NCBI GenBank assembly: GCA_021186555.1
Contig: JAJKFL010000026.1
Location: forward strand, 4,851,709 to 4,915,708
DNA: 64,000 nt
Source of the DNA: Reticulitermes speratus
Taxonomy: Eukaryota > Arthropoda > Insecta > Blattodea > Rhinotermitidae
Direction: 5' to 3'
Positions within the stretch are counted from its first letter, which is position 1. Each line of letters opens with the position of its first letter. Made by a program: the position numbers and the translations under genes. The notes under the pieces are model-generated. The model had not been told where the DNA came from, ran no database searches, and was given only the letters and a program-made list of their open reading frames with translations. Positions 23,701 through 35,700 of this stretch are shown here, piece after piece.

Positions 23701-26700
23701 GAAAACCAGAAAATAGTTCAGCAAATCTAAGCGCGAACATTTCTACGCCCTTCCACGTTACGCACAAACGCGTAAAGCGCCCTTCTTGGGCAGACGCGGC
23801 TTTGTATCCCCTCCAAGAAAACCGCGTAAAAAATGACCAATAGTGTGGCAAGTATCATATGAAGGGGCAGTAATGCGAACTGTCGACAACAGCCGAAACT
23901 TAGCGAAAGCAAACGAAGGAACCAGATATCGTGCGTGCTACTAGAAAATGGAACCGGCAGGGCACGGGCATTACCTGCAGCAGAACGAGATGGTGGGGTG
24001 GGGGGCATTCAATCACACTTAATATTCTGAAATGTAATATGTGCCCAGGTAATCGCCTCGAACTCAAAAGTGTGCACTGAAAATCCACACACACACACAC
24101 ACACACACACGAGAGACAGATCACTACACCTACACCGAAATACCAGATCAGGGGTCCACAAATCCCGGGCACCTATTTTCCCGGGCAACTATATTTTGTA
24201 TGGTGGCCCCCTAATTTTTCAGCATAATTACTGCAGTATCTCCTCCCCCCTACATACAAAAATGTGTATCAGTTCACACACACGCCGAGCATAAGACGCC
24301 AGATAACAGTGAGGTTCACAGGTCACTCCAGAATTGTGGGTCCTCATTGTGGAACTGCTTCATCTCACCTTACCGGCGCCTAGAATTTGGAGGCGTCTCC
24401 TAGATTTTTAGACGATTTGTCGGATAGAAACTTAATGATCAAAAAACGTGCGGTATGAGTAACATTAAAAAACCTTATATTACAGTGTGTCCTATATTAC
24501 AGTGTGTCCTATATTACAGTGTATCCTATATTACAGTGTGTCCTATATTACAGTGTATCCTATATTACAGTGTGTCCTATATTACAGTGTGTCCTATATT
24601 ATAGTGTGTCCTATATTACAGTGTGTCCTATATTACAGTGTGTCCTATATTAGTGTATCCTATATTACAGTGTGTCCTATATTACAGTGTGTCCTATATT
24701 ACAGCGTGTCCTATATTACAGCGTGTCCTATATTACAGTGTGTCCTATATTACAGTGTGTCCTATATTACAGTGTGTCCTATATTACAGTGTATCCTATA
24801 TTAGAGTGTGTCCTATATTACAGTGTATCCTATATTCTACCAACGTCGTTACGGTCTGAAACTGTAGCCCGGATGACAAAACAAGAAATGTACACAATAT
24901 TTTTGCAGGAAAACAGGACAGCGACCATTCGCAAGGCAGGTACGGACAGTCACACAGTCCACACTTACTTTGCACCACATCCTACCCCCCCCCCCCCCCC
25001 AAACCAAAAATTAAAAATGTAACCAGGGAATTGAGATAAGCACTTTCTAAACGGTCCCCCAGTTACGTTCGTTTCCCACACCTTAAGAAGGCAGTAACGC
25101 CGGCTTTCGAAACGTTTTAATTACAAGCAGTGCAACATAAGCAGTGCCATCTTCCACTCAAATTACTGTCACATAATGATGCCACATCTACAGTTTTATT
25201 TATTATTTAAGAAAGCACAGTTTAATTACCAGTTCACTTAATAACTCCTTCCAGGGCCGGCCTTAGGCCGACTGGACCGATTTGACATAATCTGGCCCCG
25301 CGCTCATGGGGGAAAACTCTTGACTGTCTGCTCGATTAAAAGTAAATAAAAATGATAAAATTGTACCATTTTAATTTTTCACCCTAACTTACGTTAATAT
25401 ACCAAAACGATAGTCCTTTTGTTGCTCTGCATAATAAATTTAGGGGCCCGCCACAAGGATCACAATCGGGGCCCCGCGTTTGCTAAGGCCGGCACTGACT
25501 TTCAAATGCTAAACTCGTTTTTGCTTAACTAGCAGACTTGCTCTTCACACTGCCGTGACAATATCAAACCCCGCATTATACTGACATTACGTAGTTACAT
25601 GACGCAACCAGAGCCACAGCAGGTCCATTTACACCACAGTACGGCGGTTTGTACGAAAGCAAAAGCACATTTCATGTATTGTTTATTTATCGACGCTGTC
25701 GGTATTTAAACCGTATAGCATCTAAAGGCGTGTGGGCCGCGATAGCTCAGTCGGTATAGCGACTCGCTACGGGCTGGACGGTCCGGGGATCGAATCCCCG
25801 TGGGGGCGAGATTTTCAGCACCCGTCCAGACAGGCCCTGGGGCCTACCCAGCCTCCTGTACAATGGGTACCGGGTCATTCCCGGGGGTAAAGCGGCTGGG
25901 GCGTGGCGTTGACCGCCCATCCTCATCTAGCGCCAAGGTTAAAGAAAGAGTAGAGGTATACCTCTACTCCCCCTCTGGGCCTTCATGGCCTGTTCTAGGG
26001 CGAACTTTACCTTACCTATAGCATCTAATGGCAGGATGATAATGACTTAGAAATCGTGTGGCAAGAAAAACTCGTGGCTTCATGTCAGGCACTTCCCCAG
26101 CCTCTCTGCCTGGAAAGAATGAAGAAACTGAAGAAGCCCCCAGGTAGAGTATCTGGTATTCCACAACAGAATCGAACCCGGCACCTTTCAAGTACAAATC
26201 AGACACTTTACCGCTGCAGCCAATCTGTTCGGTAGTAAAAACAGAGACAACTAAGTCGCCTGTAAGTTCATGTCTCGTCATCAAAATGAAAGGCCAATTA
26301 TAAAGACCGCTAAAAATTCTTTAGAAAAATGTGAAGTTCGCGGACTGACTGCATAAACCACCACAAGTCCCAGATAAACTTTACAGGACATTATTCCCCT
26401 CCTGCATTAACACAACGATTCCAGCGACGTTTCCATTTCTCTTAAATATTCCACATATCGCCTCTATTTTGTAAAAAGCGGACAACCCACAAAATTTAAA
26501 TTTTGCAAGAGAAGCAAGAGGTTAGCTCCGTTTTACGTATGACAAGTGCTTTGAGGTGTTTAAGGTATCGCGCACCTGTCTTGGTTATTCTTGAAGATGC
26601 AGTTGTCACCTTTTTACATATAACACAGGACCATTAGTTGAACGATCTGCTACACATAACTCACTTTAGCTCACACTGGCAGTTAGCCCCTTTTCACAAA

Positions 26701-29700
26701 ACAGCGGCGATAAATACGATTTCGATGAAGTCTGTGTGAGCTGCCTCAGCGTGCTGTAGAACTGTCAGGACAGGACAAGTCTGCTAGATCGGCATCAGGG
26801 TTGTTGTGTAGCTGTGTAACCGCTGGAGTTTTCGTGATGCAGGCTTCCGCCGCGATGTTCATGAGAGTAGTAGTAGTAGTAGTAGTATAGTAGTAGTAGT
26901 AGTAGTAGTAGTAGATCTGCGCTCTTCTGGGATATTACGCAGCGTCGTGTGGTAATCCTTTACCGACGTTTCGGAACAACGTATCGGTCCCATCTTCAAG
27001 GGTCAAGAAGCCTACCGACATTTCGGTACAACGTATCGGTCCCATCTTCAAGGGTCTAGAATCCTACCGACGTTTCGGAACAACGTATTGGTCCCATCTT
27101 CAAGGGTCTAGAATCCTACCGACGTTTCGGTACAACGAATCGGTCCCATCTTCAAGGGTCAAGAATCCTACCGACATTTCGTTACAACGTATTGGTCCCA
27201 TCTTCAAGGGTCAAGAATCCTACCGACATTTCGGTACAACGTATCGGTCCCACCTTTAAGGGGACCGATACGTTGTACCGAAACGTCTGTAAAGGATTAC
27301 AACTCGGCGCTGCGTAATATCCCAGAAGAGCGCAGATCTCAGTGGAGTTTTCGTTTCGCGCGAGAATTTCTGCCCGTTGAGCGTCGTACGCGCGGAAGTG
27401 CTGTGGTGAAGAGACCGACCAGCCGTGTCTCCGCCCCAAGTTTCCGTCGTTTGCCCACTACTCTCAGACACCGAAAGACGGTCAGGTAGATTTGTTGATT
27501 CACTGTCTGACCTCCACAACGAACAATACACCAAACATCGACAGTCCAAGACAGCAACGAGCACCATCTTCACGCCGATCCGCCCTGTCGAGCTTTCAGC
27601 GGTCTTGGAGATCATTCAGACTTCCACTGTGAAGATTTCTGCTTCGTCTCTACAACGTAACGTCAGACCCAAATCGAATCACCTCTAATACTTTCATAAA
27701 GTTCCCGTTCGCTTCTGTGCAAACGTTCAGTCGGTCCTCGTTTCACTCAACTGTAAGTAGTTGTGGAATTTTGCGAAGGGACACGCGGCAACGCCCAAAC
27801 TTTCCGCCAAAATTGCAAACCGCGAGTCTTCCGTGATTCCTTGTCTTGTTGTCTATGGATCTAAACACATCGGGGCACTAACTGCGTCTTTATGTTGTGA
27901 CAGCTAACAAATCCTTCGAAAGTGTGACAAAGTTCATACATTTGGGAGCAACCCTAACAAATCAAAATTGCATTCATGTAGAAATTAAGAGCAGACTGAG
28001 CTCAGTGAATGCGAGCTACCATCTGGTCTAGAAACGTTAGTTTTTCTGCATGCTTTCCAAAAATATATAGACCCCTAGATTAAAATATACGGAACTATAA
28101 TTCTGCCTGTTTTATAGGTGTGAAACTTGGTCTCTCACCAAGGATTACAAACTGTACGTAAGTTCAAAATAACTGTTACATGTTTCGGCGCCTCCAAAGT
28201 ATTAATACTTGGCATTGCACTTGCCATACTGATGTATTTGTGCTTGTACTCCTTTGTATTTGAGACTCCCTGAGGATGGCGCCTCGGCGTCGAAACATGT
28301 AGGAGTTATTTAAAACTTAAGTACAATTTGTAATCCTTTTTTGTGCATTTGTTGGTGAATGCGGTTGATGGTAATAACGCAAGGAATGAATACCAAATCC
28401 GATCTCTCATATTAAGGGGGGAACACAGGCTGAGGGTGTTCGAGAATGTGGTGCTGAGGAAGATATTTGGGACTAGCAGGAACAAGGTAACTGGGGACTG
28501 GAGCAACCTGATGTACGTCAACCCATGATCGATTCCTCCCACATCCTGTCCAACATCCCAATCCAGTAATCGCCCAACCATTCAACGCTGAAAATCCTAT
28601 ACCATTCATAAACCAATAAATAAGCTTTTCACATTATATCCACCGTGCATTCTGATAATATTTCACAATTTTTTTGTAACCTTTACCCCTGAAGATGGTT
28701 CAACTGGAGCCGAAACATATGTAGGGGATATAAAACAATACATGATAATATAGTGCATTTGTTGGTTTAAAAAAACTGTGAAACAATAAATAAGCATTTT
28801 AATATTATCCTACCACATAAACACAAGCCCCCCCTCCCCCCAACAAAAATTTTTTTCTCCGTACGTTTTGAAACCAAAATGGCTCTGTATATGTTTCCCC
28901 ACGTGTGCCATATATCTCGCAAATTTTACACCTCATAACGTTAAGAGACCACGATAAGTCGGTCCCTGTCACCACGATAAGTCGGTCCCTGTCACCACGA
29001 TAAGTCGGTCCCTGTCACCACGATAAGTCGGTCCCTGTCACCACGATAAGTCGGTCCCTGTCACCACGATAAGTCGGTCCCTGTCACCACGATAAGTCGG
29101 TCCCTGTCACCACGATAAGTCGGTCCCTGTCACCACGATAAGTCGGTCCCTGTCACCACGATAATTCGGTCCCTGTCACCACTATAAGTCGGTCCCTGTC
29201 ACCACGATACGTCGGTCCCTGTCACCACGATGTCGGTCCCTGTCACCACGATGTCGGTCCCTGTCACCACGATAAGTCGGTCCCTGTCACCACGATAAGT
29301 CGGTCTCTGTCACCACGATAAGTCGGTCCCTGTCACCACGATAAATCGGTCCCTGTCACCACGATAAGTCGGTCCCTGTCACCACGGTATGGCGCGTCCT
29401 CGGGTTGCGGGTTCCATAAAACGTGGGGAATTTCTTGACTAGCTGACGACCTGTTAGCTTCTCAAGATGGACTGTGCTACATGGAGTTAGTTAGTTAGTT
29501 AGTTAGTTAACGTTAAGTGAAGGGTACAAACTGTGACGTTGCTACACAATTTTCGTCCCCATCCTCCCGTTACTCATTTCCTTAGTTACAAACATTCCTC
29601 TCAGCACACTGTCCTAGCCATCTTCGTGATATGCATGCAAAACATTACATGCTTGTACGAATTATTAACAACGTGACGAAAGTTCTGTGATGTCTTGTGT

Positions 29701-32700
29701 GTACACTGGTAACAGGGCGGTAAAAGGTAAAGTTCTGTGATGTCTTGTGTGTACACTGGTAACAGGGCGGTAAAAGGTAAAGTTCTGTGATGTCTTGTGT
29801 GTACACTGGTAACAGGGCGGTAAAAGGTAAAGTTCTGTGATGTCTTGTGTGTACACTGGTAACAGGGCGGTAAAAGGTAAAGTTCTGTGATGTCTTGTGT
29901 GTACACTGGTAACAGGGCGGTAAAAGGTAAAGTTCTGTGATGTCTTGTGTGTACACTGGTAACAGGGCGGTAAAAGGTAAAGTTCTGTGATGTCTTGTGT
30001 GTACACTGGTAACAGGGCGGTAAAAGGTAAAGTTATGTGATGTCTTGTGTGTACACTGGTAACAGGGCGGTAAAAGGTAAAGTTCTGTGATGTCTTGTGT
30101 GTACACTGGTAACAGGGCGGTAAAAGGTAAAGTTGTGTGATGTCTTGTGTGTACACTGGTAACAGGGCGGTAAAAGGTAAAGTTCTGTGATGTCTTGTGT
30201 GTACACTGGTAACAGGGCGGTAAAAGGTAAAGTTCTGTGATGTCTTGTGTGTACACTGGTAACAGGGCGGTAAAAGGTAAAGTTCTGTGATGTCTTGTGT
30301 GTACACTGGTAACAGGGCGGTAAAAGGTAAAGTTCTGTGATGTCTTGTGTGTACACTGGTAACAGGGCGGTAAAAGGTAAAGTTCTGTGATGTCTTGTGT
30401 GTACACTGGTAACAGGGCGGTAAAAGGTAAAGTTCTGTGATGTCTTGTGTGTACACTGGTAACAGGGCGGTAAAAGGTAAAGTTGTGTGATGTCTTGTGT
30501 GTACACTGGTAACAGGGCGGTAAAAGGTAAAGTTCTGTGATGTCTTGTGTGTACACTGGTAACAGGGCGGTAAAAGGTAAAGTTCTGTGATGTCTTGTGT
30601 GTACACTGGTAACAGGGCGGTAAAAGGTAAAGTTCTGTGATGTCTTGTGTGTACACTGGTAACAGGGCGGTAAAAGGTAAAGTTCTGTGATGTCTTGTGT
30701 GTACACTGGTAACAGGGCGGTAAAAGGTAAAGTTCTGTGATGTCTTGTGTGTACACTGGTAACAGGGCGGTAAAAGGTAAAGTTCTGTGATGTCTTGTGT
30801 GTACACTGGTAACAGGGCGGTAAAAGGTAAAGTTATGTGATGTCTTGTGTGTACACTGGTAACAGGGCGGTAAAAGGTAAAGTTCTGTGATGTCTTGTGT
30901 GTACACTGGTAACAGTGCGGTAAAAGGTAAAGTTCTGTGATGTCTTGTGTGTACACTGGTAACAGGGCGGTAAAAGGTACAGTTGCGTGATGTCTTGTGT
31001 GTACACTGGTAACAGGGCGGTAAAAGGTTAAGTTGTGTGATGTCTTGTGTGTACACTGGTAACAGGGCGGTAAAAGGTAAAGTTGTGTGATGTCTTGTGT
31101 GTACACTGGTAACAGGGCGGTAAAAGGTAAAGTTGTGTGATGTCTTGTGTGTACACTGGTAACAGGGCGGTAAAAGGTAAAGTTGTGTGATGTCTTGTGT
31201 GTACACTGGTAACAGGGCGGTAAAAGGTAAAGTTGTGTGATGTCTTGTGTGTACACTGGTAACAGTGCGGTAAAAGGTAAAGTTGTGTGATGTCTTGTGT
31301 GTACACTGGTAACAGGGCGGTAAAAGGTAAAGTTCTGTGATGTCTTGTGTGTACACTGGTAACAGGGCGGTAAAAGGTACAGTTGTGTGATGTCTTGTGT
31401 GTACACTGGTAACAGGGTTGTAAAAGGTAAAGTTCTGTGATGTCTTGTGTGTACACTGGTAACAGGGCGGTAAAAGGTAAAGTTCTCCCTAGAACAGGCC
31501 ATGAAGGCCCAGAGGGAGAGTAGAGGTATAGCTATACTCTTTCCTTAATCTCGGCGCTAGATGGTGGATGGTCAATGCCACGCCCCGGCCACTTTACCCC
31601 CGGAAAGAGACGCGGTACCCATTGTACAGGAGGCTGAGTACGCCCCAGGGCCGGTCTGGACGTGTGCTGAAAAATCTCACCCCCACCGGGATTCGATCCC
31701 CGGACCGTCAAGCTAACAGGGCGGTACACATTCCTATCTGACCTCCCCCCCCCCCCCCAAACGCTCGCACACAAACATAAGTCGCCACTTTCATTCACCT
31801 TCCTCGGTTGTTCCCTGCACACAGACAAACACGTCGACAGCACTCTCTGTAACTCACTGTCCAAAAACGTAAACCGCTGCTCGCATTCTCGTGTGCAACA
31901 TCCAAACTGCACTTCACACTGTTCACACGCTCTCATTTTTAACCGCGATCGCCCTGGATAAAGCACAGCAACACGTTCAACAAATACTCAGACAGTGAAT
32001 GCACTTGAAACACCGCAGCTACGCCGCCCAATGGTAACATTTGTTCTCACAGATACGAGTTTCAAACTGAATGGTGGAGAGGGGAGTAACAAGACGAATA
32101 AAAATGGTCGAGGGGTCGCTAGATGCATCACAGCACGATGGCCTCGCTCCTACGCATCTGCGTATCTCCAAATCCGTAACATACTGTCAATAATAGGGCC
32201 TTCCACGCACTTACGAAGACATGACCACGAATATATCGGCATGTGGTAGACATACCGTAAGCAATTGTTACAGAATATAGCGAAATGGGGACTGAAATAC
32301 ATGTTACAGTGTACAGTCGTATGCCAGTGCTTCCCAAAGTGTGCTCCGAGGATCCCAAAGGATCCGCGGATGTATTTCTGTAATGGATAATTTGAAGTCT
32401 ATTTATTTTTTAATTAGCCTAAAGGAATAATGTGTTGGCGAAAATTCTTCAATTGGCGATGTGTTTATTTCGTATGTCCGTTAGAATATCTAATAAATAA
32501 ACCCCCTGTACCCACGAAGTCAGCGACAATCAGTTTCATTAAGAACAAATCATGCAACTCATTGTTACATATGCTAATGGTATGTATTCGTAGCTATCTA
32601 AAATCAGTTCTGATAGATAAATATATAATTTTGGATTCATATCATCCGGACAGTCTATATTTACTTGAGCAAGGATGTGAGGATCCGTGGTTATTTTTCG

Positions 32701-35700
32701 AAGCCAAAACGGGTCCGCGAGCAAAACAAGCTTGTGAAACACTGCCGTATGCAATTGTTACAGCACATACCGGTATGTGATAGCTACACTGTATACAATT
32801 GTTACAGCACATACCGGTATGTGATAGCTACACTGTATACAATTGTTACAGCACATACCGGTATGTGATAGCTACACTGTATACAATTGTTACAGCACAT
32901 ACCGGTATGTGATAGCTACACTGTATACAATTGTTACAGCACATACCGGTATGTGATAGCTACACTGTATACAATTGTTACAGCACATACCGGTATGTGA
33001 TAGCTACACTGTATACAATTGTTACAGCACATACCGGTATGTGATAGCTACACTGTATACAATTGTTACAGCACATACCGGTATGTGATAGCTACACTGT
33101 ATACAATTGTTACAGCACATACCGGTATGTGATAGCTACACTGTATACAATTGTTACAGCACATACCGGTATGTGATAGCTACACTGTATACAATTGTTA
33201 CAGCACATACCGGTATGTGATAGCTACACTGTATACAATTGTTACAGCACATACCGGTATGTGATAGCTACACTGTATACAATTGTTACAGCACATACCG
33301 GTATGTGATAGCTACACTGTATACAATTGTTACAGCACATACCGGTATGTGATAGCTACACTGTATACAATTGTTACAGCACATACCGGTATGTGATAGC
33401 TACACTGTATACAATTGTTACAGCACATACCGGTATGTGATAGCTACACTGTATACAATTGTTACAGCACATACCGGTATGTGATAGCTACACTGTATAC
33501 AATTGTTACAGCACATACCGGTATGTGATAGCTACACTGTATACAATTGTTACAGCACATACCGGTATGTGATAGCTACACTGTATACAATTGTTACAGC
33601 ACATACCGGTATGTGATAGCTACACTGTATACAATTGTTACAGCACATACCGGTATGTGATAGCTACACTGTATACAATTGTTACAGCACATACCGGTAT
33701 GTGATAGCTACACTGTATACAATTGTTACAGCACATACCGGTATGTGATAGCTACACTGTATACAATTGTTACAGCACATACCGGTATGTGATAGCTACA
33801 CTGTATACAATTGTTACAGCACATACCGGTATGTGATAGCTACACTGTATACAATTGTTACAGCACATACCGGTATGTGATAGCTACACTGTATACAATT
33901 GTTACAGCACATACCGGTATGTGATAGCTACACTGTATACAATTGTTACAGTACATACCGGTATGTGATAGCTACACTGTATACAACTGTTACAGCACAT
34001 ACCGGTATGTGATAGCTACACTGTATACAATTGTTACAGCACATACCGGTATGTGATAGCTATACTGTATACAACTGTTACAGCACATACCGGTATGTGA
34101 TAGCTACACTGTATACAATTGTTACAGCACATACCGGTATGTGATAGCTACACTGTATACAATTGTTACAGCACATAACGGTATGTGATAGCTACACTGT
34201 ATACAATTGTTACAGCACATACCGGTATGTGATAGCTACACTGTATACAATTGTTACAGCACATACCGGTATGTGATAGCTACACTGTATACAATTGTTA
34301 CAGCACATACCGGTATGTGATAGCTACACTGTATACAATTGTTACAGCACATACCGGTATGTGATAGCTACACTGTATACAATTGTTACAGCACATACCG
34401 GTATGTGATAGCTACACTGTATACAATTGTTACAGCACATACCGGTATGTGATAGCTACACTGTATACAATTGTTACAGTACATACCGGTATGTGATAGC
34501 TACACTGTATACAACTGTTACAGCACATACCGGTATGTGATAGCTACACTGTATACAATTGTTACAGCACATACCGGTATGTGATAGCTATACTGTATAC
34601 AACTGTTACAGCACATACCGGTATGTGATAGCTACACTGTATACAATTGTTACAGCACATACCGGTATGTGATAGCTACACTGTATACAATTGTTACAGC
34701 ACATAACGGTATGTGATAGCTACACTGTATACAATTGTTACAGCACATACCGGTATGTGATAGCTACACTGTATACAATTGTTACAGCACATACCGGTAT
34801 GTGATAGCTACACTGTATACAATTGTTACAGCACACACCGGTATGTGACCGACAAATCATACACAATTCTGATAAACATCCACAACGTACAATTTACAAA
34901 CCTGCAATTTAACGACACTTTCAGTAACTAACTACAGAATCGACAGTGAATAACGCACTGGAAAGGATGTAGAAGGAAAGGGCCGTGGCCTATTTACGGT
35001 ACTATGGCGGCAACTACCTGGACGGTCTGAGGAAACCCATAGAAGTCAGGATACTAAGTTTGTCAGCCGAGATCCGAATAGAAAACCTCCCGAACAAAAG
35101 CCAAACCCGTTACCGCCTGTGCTTAGCCGATGTGTCCTACCTTAAAAGAAAATTATTAAACAAAGGTGCAAAGACGCCGATATGCGTTCCGTGCACACAA
35201 TGTTCAGAGTGAACACAATGTTCAGAGTGAACCCACGCAGAGAAGCATTTGTGCATGTGAATGCACAGGCAACACCTTCAAAGACACTGGACGGATTTAG
35301 ATTAAATTTGTGCGACACCACACAACTGCTGAACGAAGCTGACACGGTGCAACACACAACAGCATGCACAGAAAACCACCACATCCCTACGGTAATGAAG
35401 TGATACAAGACCAAATCTGCCACTAATTTCAAAAAAACCTCAAAATGTGTAACAATTTTAACAATTTTAATATTATTTCAATACTGTAATACACAAGTAG
35501 TGTATGAGCTCAACTGAAACTCGATAACAATAGACTAGTAATCAAACAATCAGACCAACGAATGCACTATATTGACCAATTTTATTCTGGCCTATTTCCC
35601 TACACGTGTTTCGGAACTTTAAAGTTCCATCTTCAGGGGTTTCTTTGTCTTTATGCTACCAGATATTCACATATTAAAAACAAATTCACAATATATGCAA

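Larger units (their letters stand above)
26839..27340. mobile_element. Family B fold-back element with tandem cores
   Basis: The outer end CAGGCTTCCGCCGCGAT is followed by an (AGT)n stretch and inverted arms (AGATCTGCGCTCTTCTGGGA at about 26,914, and its reverse complement ending near 27,340). Between the arms lie six 52-bp units. The arms are also related to the palindrome at 50,370 and the fragment at 4,688. Confidence 0.7.

Noticed and set aside
24487..25022. Plus-strand ORFs of 105-116 codons (ITVCPILQ repeats)
   Set aside because: Generated by the 17-bp tandem repeat.
25734..25805. tRNA gene
   Set aside because: A and B boxes are present, but the segment is the head of a ~287-bp SINE with target duplications and does not close an acceptor stem. 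The same applies to 16,619, 21,388 and 56,140.
29645..31502. Long minus-strand ORFs of 353, 489 and 563 codons
   Set aside because: They are all produced by a 50-bp tandem unit that happens to lack stops. There are no splice signals, start context or similarity to proteins.
31532..31966. 144-codon minus ORF
   Set aside because: It runs through the S1 SINE and adjoining sequence; no independent coding evidence.
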